DNA of 64,000 bases from Methanosarcina siciliae T4/M. GTDB lineage: Archaea > Halobacteriota > Methanosarcinia > Methanosarcinales > Methanosarcinaceae. The notes under the pieces are model-generated. The model was not told the origin of the DNA, did no database searches, and saw nothing but the letters and a program-made list of their open reading frames with translations. Position numbers and translations under genes: made by a program. Of this stretch, positions 26,546 to 35,859 are shown piece by piece; position 1 is the stretch's first letter; each line of letters starts with the position of its first letter. The stretch spans positions 1,426,001 to 1,490,000 of the forward strand of contig NZ_CP009506.1 of NCBI RefSeq assembly GCF_000970085.1, written 5' to 3'.

Positions 26546-27265
26546 TTACAGCAGATTCTCATCTGCCCATAGATCAAATACCTGCAATTGCTCTTCCGTA
26601 TGGAAGTAATGCTCCCCTTGCTCAAGAACTTTAACTGTTGCTTGATACCTCGCTGCAAATGCTGAAATTTCGTCCCATTCAGACAGATTATCGTCCGAGC
26701 CGTACAAAATGGCAGTCGGTACTTTCCATTCAAAACAGATAGGGTTTTCTCTCACATAGCAATAATAGTCCCATTCCAATGTCTGTCCAATCGGCAATCG
26801 GATTTCATGCTCTGCTTTTAGTCTCTCTTCACTTACCTGGAAACCTTCCATCATATTGCGTATAATGCGTTCCATATTGACAACAGGCGAGAGAAACAAA
26901 CTTTGCTTTATGTCAAAGTCATGATAGGCAAGCAGACTGAAATAGGCGCCCATGCTACATGCAAACAAATGAATGTCAGACGCAAGCGACTTTGCATGCT
27001 CATAAACAGCAACCAGATCACTTATGCAATTTTCGGGAATACAGGCATATTCCTCATCTACATGCTCACCGTGCATTGGCAGGTCAAAGCTTAACGCCTG
27101 GTAACCTTTTGCAACGGCCTTTTGTGCCATCATGGAAATTACGGTGTCCTCTTTATTAGAAAGGTTGCCGTGAACTTCAATCAATAGCTTTTCACCTTGC
27201 TTTCCCCACAGGATGGCAGGAATACGAGTTTTATTATTTGAGATATAAAAATGTCTTTTCTCCAT
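26546..27265 (-). CDS. Alpha/beta hydrolase
   Basis: 239 residues. Catalytic triad candidates: Ser in the nucleophile elbow CSMGAY (about 103-108), Asp in YGSDDN (about 190), His in GEHYFH (about 220). The N-terminal VHGNLSNKED is the oxyanion region (HG). The cytoplasmic serine hydrolase has no lid signature that tells its substrate. The composition and codon use look like low-GC bacteria rather than the archaeal neighbours, and it begins a run of similar genes, so lateral acquisition is likely (inference). Confidence 0.8.
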   Translation of the reverse strand: MEKRHFYISNNKTRIPAILWGKQGEKLLIEVHGNLSNKEDTVISMMAQKAVAKGYQALSFDLPMHGEHVDEEYACIPENCISDLVAVYEHAKSLASDIHLFACSMGAYFSLLAYHDFDIKQSLFLSPVVNMERIIRNMMEGFQVSEERLKAEHEIRLPIGQTLEWDYYCYVRENPICFEWKVPTAILYGSDDNLSEWDEISAFAARYQATVKVLEQGEHYFHTEEQLQVFDLWADENLL

Positions 27266-27479
27266 TTTCTCACTTATCTCCTATATGGGCAAAGCATCCG
27301 TAAACTAGTACCGTGACCTAAATGTTGAACATACATTTTAGTGACTACCATCAGCTGATATTGTTTTGATCTAAATTGATGATCCATAATTAAGTTTTCA
27401 TGGTACTAGTTCATGTCACTTCTCGATGATGAATATAAAACTTCATACATGACTGAATTTATCGGAGCCCTGAGCGTAT

Positions 27480-28109
27480 CTACACTTCATCCAGATATCT
27501 CTGCAGCTTATCCGCAAGTTTGCCAATATGAATACCATCAACAAATGTATGATGAACCTGGACTGCAAACGGCATCATTAATTTGCCACCCCTTTCATGA
27601 TATTTTCCCCAATCAAATATGGGTTGCGCTTTTTCCCTGTTTCCTAAATCCGTGTGCAAAATATGCGTAAACGTTATCCACGGAAGGGCAGAGAATTGAT
27701 ATACATCGTTTTCTACAGGGCCTGTAAAATGTTCTTTTTGATTTTCTGCCGTTACGATTGCCAGTTGTACAAACTTCTCAATCGTAGCCTGCATGGGCAC
27801 GTTTACTACCTTAAATAATTCTGTTTCTTTATCCAGATATGTAAATGAGGTGTCAACGGAATCATATAACACAACTTCGCCATCAAGAAAACGATACCGA
27901 AACTCCTCGATTTCATTTGCGCATTTCGTAACAGCAAAGATAAACGCCATCGTAAATGACCAGTTATTTTCTTTAACGTACCTTTTAAAATTCTTCACAT
28001 CAAGTTCAAAACTCACACAATATTGAGGCTGCACTGCATTCCTGTAGATTTGACAATATTCTTTTCTTTTCCATGTTTCAAAATTTATTATCTGGTAGCT
28101 GTTTCCCAT
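27480..28109 (-). CDS. Chloramphenicol acetyltransferase (CatA)-like protein
   Basis: 209 residues from the ATG at 28109; an upstream in-frame extension to 28190 lacks family similarity. The catalytic signature is QVHHTFVDGIHIG (HHxxxDG) near the C terminus, and YQIINFETWKRKEYCQIYR is the normal start of CAT proteins. FSALPWITFTHI and the MMPFAVQVHH strand also match. Type A CATs transfer acetyl from acetyl-CoA to chloramphenicol, but many environmental relatives have other acceptors, so antibiotic resistance is not established. Probably bacterial in origin, like its neighbours. Confidence 0.85.
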   Translation of the reverse strand: MGNSYQIINFETWKRKEYCQIYRNAVQPQYCVSFELDVKNFKRYVKENNWSFTMAFIFAVTKCANEIEEFRYRFLDGEVVLYDSVDTSFTYLDKETELFKVVNVPMQATIEKFVQLAIVTAENQKEHFTGPVENDVYQFSALPWITFTHILHTDLGNREKAQPIFDWGKYHERGGKLMMPFAVQVHHTFVDGIHIGKLADKLQRYLDEV

Positions 28110-28485
28110 ATTTACGCCTTCGTTCAATACAATCCACATTCCGATATATTTTCTTTTAGTTTCACGACCTGTTTTCTCGACAGATCTCATACATTACCGT
28201 TTCTTTAAGTGGTTTTTCCGAGTATTATGGAAGTCGGGACTCAAAAAGACAGTGGTGGGATAACCTAAGATAAAAGTAATGCGGTTGGCTCAATGTATCA
28301 GGGGACGTTAAATTCTTTTCTTACAATATAAAGATCGAACAGTCCAACATTTTGAAGCTCTATGATAATTCATTCTGTTTTCCTTAATTCTATGCTTCAT
28401 TATCAGTGCCTCACCTTTCAGGATGATGAATTAAGGAAAATTAAAAAACAGTTGATGGCATTGAAATTTTCTTTATAATGATCCC

Positions 28486-28525
28486 ACTCCAAAAGTAATG
28501 TGGTTACTCCAAAAGTAATGTGGTT
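28486..28525. repeat. 20-bp direct repeat, two copies
   Basis: ACTCCAAAAGTAATGTGGTT is repeated exactly in tandem, and a diverged AAAAGTAATGCGGTTGG occurs near 28273. They lie in the 444-bp gap upstream of the CAT-like gene, where no gene is supported. Possibly transposon-end debris. Confidence 0.7.
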
Positions 28526-28553
28526 AGATCAAGTTTTGGGATAAGCTCATTCG

Positions 28554-28982
28554 TTAGTTATACAGTTTCCCATCCTGTAGTGTTTCCGAGAAGAAAAGGC
28601 CTTGAATTACGTTTCCAAAAAATCGACATGACTCATTCACACCAACATACTGCTTGCCATTCTTAAATATGGTGTCATTGTTTGCTCCGATTTCGATTTT
28701 GGAACCATCTCTCTGATAAAATGTGCATGTCGTATCTGCAGGTCTGTCATTAGCTTCTCCAAATCGAAAACTTAATACTTTTGCAACATTGACGGCTTTC
28801 TCAATATCTTCATCGCCGGTAAGATTAATGGTTTCATTTCCCTGCACAATTTGCACAGATATGATATTCGTTTTTTCCAGTTCATGAGCAACAGGTAAAC
28901 CATGTGCAAGATAAAAATAGACCAGTAAAATAATAGTTGTAATAACAAATGGTATTATAAAATTTGCAACCTTTTTAATCAT
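28554..28982 (-). CDS. DUF5301-like membrane-anchored protein
   Basis: 142 residues: an N-terminal transmembrane or signal-anchor segment (about 8-27, FIIPFVITTIILLVYFYLAH), then an extracytoplasmic domain with IISVQIVQGNETINLTGDED and a later GSKIEIGANNDTIFKNGKQY. This resembles small Firmicutes proteins annotated DUF5301; the match is from memory. Function unknown. Part of the bacterial-like block. Confidence 0.55.
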   Translation of the reverse strand: MIKKVANFIIPFVITTIILLVYFYLAHGLPVAHELEKTNIISVQIVQGNETINLTGDEDIEKAVNVAKVLSFRFGEANDRPADTTCTFYQRDGSKIEIGANNDTIFKNGKQYVGVNESCRFFGNVIQGLFFSETLQDGKLYN

Positions 28983-29098
28983 TCGACTTTAACTCCGTTT
29001 TATTTCGCAAAGAGTTTTCTTTCCTTTTTTGCTGCCGGAACTGCTCCAAGCCTGCCATAAATTTCTCAAAAAAAGAATTCACGGCGTTCCTTCTTTAT

Positions 29099-29710
29099 TT
29101 ATAGTTTTAATTGAGTGCCCGTAACATGCTTCTCTTTGTAGGGAAATTGCTTTTCAAAATCCTCCAGCTCCTCCTTTTCTATTTTAAAAATCTCGTCCTC
29201 ATAAAATTCTCCTGAAACACCATTCAAGCTGTTATCGTAGAGTTCTAATGCCATAAATGCATCAACATCATCACCCCAGGATGACCGAATATTATATTCT
29301 TTAGCATTGACAAAACCAAAACGATGATAGTAGTCGGGATTTCCAAAAATAATAATACCCTTATATCCCAGCTGCCTTGCCTTTTCGATAGAATAATTTA
29401 TTAATAAAGAACCGATCCCCTGCTTTTGATATGCCGGCAATACTGCAAACGGGCCCATACATAAAACTTCGAACTTTTTATTTTCCTCATTTATGACCTT
29501 AGCTTTTGAATAGATAATATTTCCGACGATTGTATCCTTATCACATGCAACGAAATCCAACTCTTTTACAAATGCAGGTACTTTTCTTATTTTATGCACT
29601 ATAAGATGTTCATCACATCCCGGTTTGTATAAATCCCAGAATGCTTCTCTTGTCATGTATTCTACACTTTTGAAGTCCTTTTCTTCTTCTAATCTGATAG
29701 AGATGTTCAT
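29099..29710 (-). CDS. GNAT family N-acetyltransferase
   Basis: 203 residues from the ATG at 29710 (GGAAGGGAG just upstream; the extension to 29752 is not family-like). Acetyl-CoA-binding motif A is VLPAYQKQGIGSLLINYSIEKARQLG (Q-x-x-G-I-G loop), followed by IIIFGNPDYYHRFGF, typical of the YhbS-like subgroup. Substrate unknown. The composition matches the bacterial-like block. Confidence 0.85.
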   Translation of the reverse strand: MNISIRLEEEKDFKSVEYMTREAFWDLYKPGCDEHLIVHKIRKVPAFVKELDFVACDKDTIVGNIIYSKAKVINEENKKFEVLCMGPFAVLPAYQKQGIGSLLINYSIEKARQLGYKGIIIFGNPDYYHRFGFVNAKEYNIRSSWGDDVDAFMALELYDNSLNGVSGEFYEDEIFKIEKEELEDFEKQFPYKEKHVTGTQLKL

Positions 29711-29862
29711 TGTCGTTTTCTGCTCCCTTCCAAAATAAATCCGTCTCTGCAATGAATGAAAATATAGATTACTCCACTTTCACATCAAAATTAAAATCTT
29801 TTGCTATATTTGTTTGCATCTGGCTTTTCACAATTGCTCCATCAGACTTAGTTTTCTCCGCT

Positions 29863-30105
29863 TTAAAATCCCTGTCTCCCCATCAAACTTGTTTTCGATG
29901 TGTTCAATATACTGCAACTTCCTGGGCAAGTCACTGTTCCCATAAACAACCGCATGACATCACTATAAATGAAATCATACCCTTCATATTCATGCACAGT
30001 TTTTATACGAAAACCTGTGCTTAAGTAGAAACAAAGAATCAGTTCTTTCGGTATAATACCAAACTTTAGCAGAATTCCTGATAATGCAACGATATTACGT
30101 ATAAA
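29863..30105 (-). pseudogene. Uncharacterised gene fragment
   Basis: An open frame of about 80 codons without a start codon: ...LKFGIIPKELILCFYLSTG... then VHEYEGYDFIYSDVMRLFMG. It has protein-like composition but ends with an unstructured tail, suggesting a decayed gene, possibly an acyltransferase C terminus (FYLSTGFRIKTVHEYEG). Low certainty. Confidence 0.3.
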
Positions 30106-30220
30106 TCACACGAAAAGCGAAACTTTGTGGTCCTGAAGTGAGGTAATATACAATAGCAATTATAGCAATCAGTAGTGCAATAAGAAATATCAACGAAGTA
30201 TTTTTTCTGGAAAGCTCCAT
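30095..30220 (-). CDS. Small single-span membrane peptide (41 residues), candidate
   Basis: MELSRKNTSLIFLIALLIAI... with one clear transmembrane helix (residues 10-28). AGGAAGGAG lies about 9 bases before the ATG. The size and strong ribosome site argue for a real small gene; it could also be the N-terminal piece of the decayed gene that follows on the same strand. Confidence 0.4.
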   Translation of the reverse strand: MELSRKNTSLIFLIALLIAIIAIVYYLTSGPQSFAFRVIYT

Positions 30221-30737
30221 ATTATTTTCAACTCCTTCCTAAAAATAAAGGACATGACTGTTTAATAAATGGCCAGGTCACTCACCAAATAACATATTCT
30301 CTTTTAACTTATCGATTTGACATATTTTCTATTTAACTGATTGTAAAATAGGAAGAAAATTTTAATCCCCTAAACTCCTATTTGTTAACTCAATATAAAT
30401 GTTCTGACCAAAGTCTCTAACAATTGCTATTTCTCACACTTTTGTATTCATTCCTGTTACATTGGTGCACATGTTTACTCTAAAAAACTGTGCATTTTTT
30501 AAGATTTGATATAGTTATAGGGCTTTTTAGTTCAAAAATACTCAAAATGCACCTATTTAAATAAAAACTATGTATCCATTACTTTGGTGATTTTTTGGTA
30601 AAATATCCTCAATCAGGTTATATCAAAGATCCTGACGCTCAAATTTGTTTCATTTTACATGATCATTCGCAGTACCAATTCAGGATACAACATTAGTATT
30701 GAGAACTTTTTTATATCCCTGCCTCTTATTCTCAATC

Positions 30738-31265
30738 ATGAATTATTTGAAAAATAGGGCTATGGTTTCCCTTCTGGTTATGCTTTTGCTTGTTAGTTCC
30801 GCAGGTGCGGCTTCCGGTGCGGGTAACATTACAGCAGCTGAAACCTTTACAACTTCTATTAATTCCAGTACGGAGAACGATCTTTTTTCGGAATTAAGTG
30901 CACAAGCGGAGCTTTATAACAATAACTTTGATAATGTGCCTTCACTCGTCAAAAGACTTGTGGCAAGTGAAGAGATTGCAGGAACAATTGAACTTGAGAA
31001 TGGTGAGATGCTCTACGTAACCGCACTTATGAGGGGTGGGAAAGTAGGCGAGTTTTACAAATACGACACTCCCAATGATCCCAATTCACAGTTAGGCCCC
31101 ACCATAATCGTGGAATCCGATGAAGAAACCGTAAGAGAGACACTTGATTCGGATGATCCTTTAAGGAAGGCTGTAGAACAGATGAATGATGGTTCTCTAA
31201 ATGTGACAGTAGAAGGTTTCTTCCGAAAAACGGTGCTCTGGAGCATAAAGCAGCTGTATTCCTGA
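30738..31265 (+). CDS. Exported protein, unknown
   Basis: 175 residues from the ATG at 30738 (an upstream TTG at 30699 would put 13 odd residues before the signal peptide). Signal peptide: MNYLKNRAMVSLLVMLLLV...AGAASGAG. The mature part is acidic with IAGTIELENGEMLYVTALMRGGKVGEF, and a late VTVEGFFRKTVLWSIKQLY. No family recognised. Probably outside the membrane. About 500 bp of AT-rich, gene-free sequence precede it. Confidence 0.55.
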   Translation: MNYLKNRAMVSLLVMLLLVSSAGAASGAGNITAAETFTTSINSSTENDLFSELSAQAELYNNNFDNVPSLVKRLVASEEIAGTIELENGEMLYVTALMRGGKVGEFYKYDTPNDPNSQLGPTIIVESDEETVRETLDSDDPLRKAVEQMNDGSLNVTVEGFFRKTVLWSIKQLYS

Positions 31266-31372
31266 ACCCTTTAAAAATGTCCTTTCAGAATAAAGATTCG
31301 TATAAAAAACCTTTTGATTCCCCTCCTGTACCCCATAAGGAAGGGAATCCTGCTTTCTTTTCTTACTTTGGT

Positions 31373-32566
31373 TCAGTGCTTGACTATTTCTCCGGGAAGT
31401 GTGGCCCTTCCTTTGTGCATTACCACGCCAATATTTATGCTCGTATTGATGCCGGTGTGCACATCATCTCCCATGATCACGCCCAGTTTCCTTCTGCCGG
31501 AGTCAAGAATCCTGCCTCTCAACATTACCTTTATGTTCTTCCCGTCATGGCGGAGGTTTGCAACCTTTGTCCCGGCCCCGAAATTGCAGCGGCGGCCTAT
31601 TACGCTGTCTCCCACGTAGCTCAGGTGCCCTACATGAGTGCCTTCCATAACAATTGTGTTTTTTATTTCAACGGCATTGCCTACCCTGACACGCTTGCCT
31701 ATTGCAGTTGAAGGGCGGATAAAGCAGTTGGGCCCTATGTCACAGTTCTCACCTATTACCACAGGCCCTTCGATATATGACCCGCTTCGGATTATAGCAC
31801 CTTTTCCGATTGCAACTTCTCCTTTTATGACTGCGTATGGCTCAACGGTACCTTCGCAGCTGCCTTTGTGGTCTTTTAAAAGGTGTTCGTTTGCTTTCAG
31901 GAGGTCCCAGGGATATCCGATGTCAATCCACCTGCCTTCGAGGGGGCTGTAACCCACAGGTGTCCCGCTGTCGATCAGCATCTGGATGGAATCCGTTATC
32001 TCAAGTTCCCTTCTCACGGAGGGCCGGGTTTTGTCAATAAAGTCAAAAATGGACTCCCTGAAAAGGTAAATGCCGGCATTTGCAAGGTTGGTTGGGGGGG
32101 TTTTCGGCTTTTCAATTATCCTGACAACTTTATTATTCTCGGTCTCGAGCACTCCGAAGTTCGAGGGGTTTTCTACCTCTTTTACGCAGATGACAGCTTC
32201 TTCTTTCCTTGAGACCAGGGCCTTTAAGTCCTCCTGTTCTATGAGCATGTCCCCGTTAAGTACAAGGAATGCCCCTTCAACGTGTCCCCTGGCGTAGCCT
32301 ATCGCATTTGCAGTTCCGAGCTGCTCTTTTTGCTGCACGTACTCAATGCTCACTCCCCATTTGCTTCCGTCCCCGAAGTGGGCTTTTATTTGCTCTTCAA
32401 GGTATCCCGTAATGAAGACAAAGCCCTCGATACCGGCTTCTATCGCTGAGTTCAGGATATGTTCAAGTATCGGTTTGTTTGCAACCTTAAGCATCACTTT
32501 CGGGCAGTCGGAGGTAAGAGGCTCCATTCTTGTGCCTTTGCCTGCCACGAGGACAACTGCTTTCAT
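31373..32566 (-). CDS. Bifunctional sugar-1-phosphate nucleotidyltransferase/acetyltransferase (GlmU-like)
   Basis: 397 residues. N-terminal Rossmann-like nucleotidyltransferase (1-225) with VLVAGKGTRMEPLTSDCPK, the NTP-binding loop, and LNGDMLIE (metal Asp). The C-terminal left-handed beta-helix (about 240-395) has hexapeptide rungs such as AIGKGAIIRSGSYIEGPVVI. In archaea such enzymes make UDP-GlcNAc from glucosamine-1-phosphate, or thymidylylate glucose-1-phosphate. The start ATG overlaps the glmM stop by 4 bases. Last gene of the operon. Paralogous to the first gene at 35860-37077. Confidence 0.88.
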   Translation of the reverse strand: MKAVVLVAGKGTRMEPLTSDCPKVMLKVANKPILEHILNSAIEAGIEGFVFITGYLEEQIKAHFGDGSKWGVSIEYVQQKEQLGTANAIGYARGHVEGAFLVLNGDMLIEQEDLKALVSRKEEAVICVKEVENPSNFGVLETENNKVVRIIEKPKTPPTNLANAGIYLFRESIFDFIDKTRPSVRRELEITDSIQMLIDSGTPVGYSPLEGRWIDIGYPWDLLKANEHLLKDHKGSCEGTVEPYAVIKGEVAIGKGAIIRSGSYIEGPVVIGENCDIGPNCFIRPSTAIGKRVRVGNAVEIKNTIVMEGTHVGHLSYVGDSVIGRRCNFGAGTKVANLRHDGKNIKVMLRGRILDSGRRKLGVIMGDDVHTGINTSINIGVVMHKGRATLPGEIVKH

Positions 32567-33864
32567 TTAAGTGCCTCCTTTACGATTTTCTCTGCCATCC
32601 CATAGATTTCGTCTACGTTTTCCCGGGCTTCTGCCGTAATCCTGACCTTTGTTTCCGTTCCCGAGGGGCGGACAAGCACCCAGCCGTTTTCGAGTTCCAC
32701 GCGGATGCCGTCAATATCAAGGACTTTTCCGAGGGGTTCAAGCTTTGTTTTTACCTTTTCCATTAACTCGGCTTTCTTTTCGTTTGCACACGGAAGAGCT
32801 CCCCTTTTTGTGGCATAGACAGGAAGTTCTGCCCTGAGTTCGCTTAATTTCTTTTTCCTGACAATCTCAACAAGCTTCGCAGCAGCATAGATCCCGTCAG
32901 GGCAGTAGGAAATCCTGGGGAAAATCCAGCTTCCTGATGGCTCTCCGCCGTAGATGGCCCCATACTGCTTTATGCCCTCTGCAACGTAAACATCCCCAAC
33001 CCTGGTCCTTATGATTTCCGAACCTTCAAGATAATCGTCAACCATCATAGAGGTGTCCACAGGCACGACTACAGCTTCTTTTTCGCCTCCGCACTCAAAA
33101 CGCCCGAAGATTGCGAGCAGTTCATCTCCGGAGATGAAGTTGCCTTTTTCGTCGACTGCCATCATCCTGTCCGCGTCCCCATCATGGGCTATTCCGAGGT
33201 CGGCTTCGAACGCCACAACGGCTTTTTTGAGCAGGGAAAGGTTCTGGTCGTTAGGTTCGGGGTTCCTTGCAGGGAAGTGCCCGTCAGGCTGGGAGTTCAG
33301 GGTTATTACCTGGCAGCCGAGTTCCTGCAGGAGATATGGAGTGATTGTACTTCCGGCTCCGCATCCGCAGTCAAGAACTACGCGCAGTTTTGAATTCCCT
33401 ACGAGCCTCTCGATCAGATCTATGTGGCTCCGAATGGCGTTTTCGTCCTCGGCAACATTTCCAATGAGGTCCCAGGTAACTCGCAAAAAATTTCCGTTTT
33501 CGATAGCATCCTCAATTTCTTCCTGCTGGGCCGAATCAAAAGCCATGCCGTCAGGGTTCCACAACTTTATCCCCACATACTCTGAGGGGTTGTGTGAAGC
33601 CGTAACCATTACTCCGCACTCATATTCTCTGGCTGCGTATGCCAGGGTAGGGGTGGTTACCATTCCCACCTTTGTAACATCACAGCCTGCTGCAGTCAGC
33701 CCGGCAACCAGGGCGTGCTCTATCATAGGCGCCGAAACTCTGGGGTCCCTCCCGATAACCGCGGTCTTTTTTCGGCTTCCCAGAACAAGCCCTATCTGTA
33801 GTGCAAGTTCGGGTGTAACTTCTTTATTGACTATGCCTCTAATTCCTGAAGATCCGAAGAGTTT
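32563..33864 (-). CDS. glmM: Phosphoglucosamine mutase
   Basis: 433 residues from the ATG at 33864 (MKLFGSSGIRGIVN, the family start, with GGAGTGGGA upstream); the frame is open a further 40 codons with no similarity. Alpha-D-phosphohexomutase signatures: phosphoserine loop MVTASHNPSEYVG, metal loop DGDADRM, sugar-binding GEPSGSW, and phosphate-binding RPSGTETKVRI. It converts glucosamine-6-phosphate to glucosamine-1-phosphate. Position between glmS and a GlmU-like gene supports this over a phosphomannomutase role. Confidence 0.9.
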   Translation of the reverse strand, partial: KLFGSSGIRGIVNKEVTPELALQIGLVLGSRKKTAVIGRDPRVSAPMIEHALVAGLTAAGCDVTKVGMVTTPTLAYAAREYECGVMVTASHNPSEYVGIKLWNPDGMAFDSAQQEEIEDAIENGNFLRVTWDLIGNVAEDENAIRSHIDLIERLVGNSKLRVVLDCGCGAGSTITPYLLQELGCQVITLNSQPDGHFPARNPEPNDQNLSLLKKAVVAFEADLGIAHDGDADRMMAVDEKGNFISGDELLAIFGRFECGGEKEAVVVPVDTSMMVDDYLEGSEIIRTRVGDVYVAEGIKQYGAIYGGEPSGSWIFPRISYCPDGIYAAAKLVEIVRKKKLSELRAELPVYATKRGALPCANEKKAELMEKVKTKLEPLGKVLDIDGIRVELENGWVLVRPSGTETKVRITAEARENVDEIYGMAEKIVKEALK

Positions 33865-33980
33865 CATAAATCCCACTCCATATTTCGTGAGGTCCCTTTT
33901 TGTTCTGAAGTCCCATATTCTGTTGTTAGATTTATAATCCTGAAAATCCGGTCCTGATCCGAAATTCTCAGTCCGTACAA

Positions 33981-35837
33981 TCATTCGACAGTAACACTCT
34001 TTGCAAGGTTGCGGGGTTTGTCAATGGAGCAGTTCCTGGCAAGAGCCGTATAATAGGCAAGCAGCTGAAGTACGACAATACTCAGCAGGGGAGACAGCAG
34101 TTCGTCGCTCTGGGGTACTCTGAGGACAACATCTACATACTTCGTGATCTCTGTGTCCTTGTTGTCGGCAACTGCTATTACAAAAGCATCCCTGGCTTTT
34201 ACTTCCTTTATGTTGCTGAGCATCTTTTCATAAGTATGCCCTCTGGTGGCAATCGCAACTACCGGGGTTCCCTCATCAAGCAGGGCAATCGGACCGTGTT
34301 TCAGTTCTCCTGCAGCGAAGCCTTCGGCATGCACGTAGGAAATTTCTTTGAGTTTCAGGGCTCCTTCTAGAGCTATGGGATAGTTAAGATGCCTGCCAAG
34401 GAAGAAGTAGCTTTTTGAGCGAGCAAAGCCATCGGCACATTCCTTTATTATTTCCTTCTGGTTTAGGATCTGCTGGATCTGTCCGGGGACTTTCCTGAGG
34501 TCCGTAATGAAACTTTTTACATAATCCGGACTAAGCCTGTCCCTTACAAGAGCGAATTTTACGGCGAGGAGATATAGAAGGGTAAGCTGGGTGGTGAAGG
34601 TCTTTGTGGCAGCAACTCCGATTTCGGGCCCTGCACGTGTATAGAGCACACTGTTTGCTTCCCTTGTAATCGTGCTTCCCACAACATTTGTAATCGCAAG
34701 TGTAGGGCAATTGTAAGACATAATCTCCCGCACGGCTGCAAGGGTATCGGCAGTTTCTCCTGATTGAGTAATCGCAATGGCAAGGGTCCCTTCATTCATA
34801 ACAGGATTTCTGTACCTGTATTCAGAGCAGATGTCAATGTCGCAGTGAATTCCTGCAAGCTGTTCAAACAGGTATTTCCCGAGCAGGCCTGCGTGCCAGG
34901 AGGTTCCGCAGGCGAGAATCTGAACCCTTACAAGTTCCCTGATTTCGTCCTCACTGAGGTTCAGTTCTTTTAAGTAAATATCTCCTTCCAGTTCAGAGAC
35001 TTTGCCTGCCAGGGTGTTATGAATTGCAGTGACCTGTTCGTGAATCTCTTTCAGCATGAAATGTTCGTAACCTGCTTTTTCCGCAGCCTCAAAGTCCCAT
35101 TCTATCTTTTCGATCTTCTTTTCCCTGGGTTTTCCTTCCCTGTCAAAGATCTCCACGCCTGCAGGACTCAGGACTGCCGTCTCAAAGTCGTTTACGAAGA
35201 CAACATCTCTGGTGTGGCTCAGAAAAGCAGTTACATCGGATGCAGCAAAGTTTTCCCCTTTCCCAAGCCCGATGACGAGAGGGCTGTCCTTGCGGGCGAG
35301 CACGAGTTTCCCGGGTTCATCAGCAGAGAGGATTGCAAGGGCATAGGACCCTTCAATCTCTTTTAAGGATTCTCTGAGTCCGACAAGGAGTTCGCATTTA
35401 GCTTCTTTTCCATCCGGTTTTCCATAGATGTGTTTGTGGAGGAGGTGTGCGACCACTTCGGTGTCGGTTTCGGAGTTGAAGACATAGCCTTCTCCGGTGA
35501 GCTGTTCTTTCAGTGCCATGTAATTTTCTATAATCCCGTTATGTACCAGCGAAATTTTTCCCGGGTTACCTCCTGAGTTATGAGGGTGGGCATTTTTCGT
35601 GCTTGGACGGCCGTGGGTTGCCCAGCGTGTGTGTCCTATTCCTACGCTTCCTCCGAGGTTCTTCGGAATTTCGGCTTCGAGATTTACGATTTTCCCGACT
35701 GCCTTGTAAGTTTCAATTTCTTTACCAAGAACGGTAATCCCTGCGGAGTCGTATCCTCTATATTCAAGTTTTTTCAGGGACTCTATAATGACCGGTGCAG
35801 CAGCATTTCGCCCTGCATATCCGACAATTCCACACAT
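33981..35837 (-). CDS. glmS: Glutamine-fructose-6-phosphate aminotransferase (isomerising)
   Basis: 618 residues from MCGIVGYAG at 35837, so Cys2 becomes the N-terminal nucleophile; GGAG stands before the ATG. Domains: class II glutamine amidotransferase (1-220; GIGHTRWATHG, HNGIIENY), then two SIS domains (about 300-430, CGTSWHAGLLGKYLFE and TQSGETADTL; and 460-600), with the family C terminus (LAKSVTVE). It makes glucosamine-6-phosphate, the first step of UDP-GlcNAc synthesis. Located 22 bp after the first GlmU-like gene. Confidence 0.94.
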   Translation of the reverse strand: MCGIVGYAGRNAAAPVIIESLKKLEYRGYDSAGITVLGKEIETYKAVGKIVNLEAEIPKNLGGSVGIGHTRWATHGRPSTKNAHPHNSGGNPGKISLVHNGIIENYMALKEQLTGEGYVFNSETDTEVVAHLLHKHIYGKPDGKEAKCELLVGLRESLKEIEGSYALAILSADEPGKLVLARKDSPLVIGLGKGENFAASDVTAFLSHTRDVVFVNDFETAVLSPAGVEIFDREGKPREKKIEKIEWDFEAAEKAGYEHFMLKEIHEQVTAIHNTLAGKVSELEGDIYLKELNLSEDEIRELVRVQILACGTSWHAGLLGKYLFEQLAGIHCDIDICSEYRYRNPVMNEGTLAIAITQSGETADTLAAVREIMSYNCPTLAITNVVGSTITREANSVLYTRAGPEIGVAATKTFTTQLTLLYLLAVKFALVRDRLSPDYVKSFITDLRKVPGQIQQILNQKEIIKECADGFARSKSYFFLGRHLNYPIALEGALKLKEISYVHAEGFAAGELKHGPIALLDEGTPVVAIATRGHTYEKMLSNIKEVKARDAFVIAVADNKDTEITKYVDVVLRVPQSDELLSPLLSIVVLQLLAYYTALARNCSIDKPRNLAKSVTVE

Positions 35838-35859
35838 TTTTAATCTCCTTTTTAAGAGC

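Noticed and set aside
27303..27411. AACTAGTACC inverted repeat pair between the hydrolase and CAT-like genes
   Set aside because: 10-bp arms in a short gap; could be chance or a terminator, and nothing else supports an element.
29710..30024. 104-codon plus-strand frame opposite the GNAT start region
   Set aside because: Antisense to the GNAT upstream region and the decayed minus-strand fragment; no homologous pattern.
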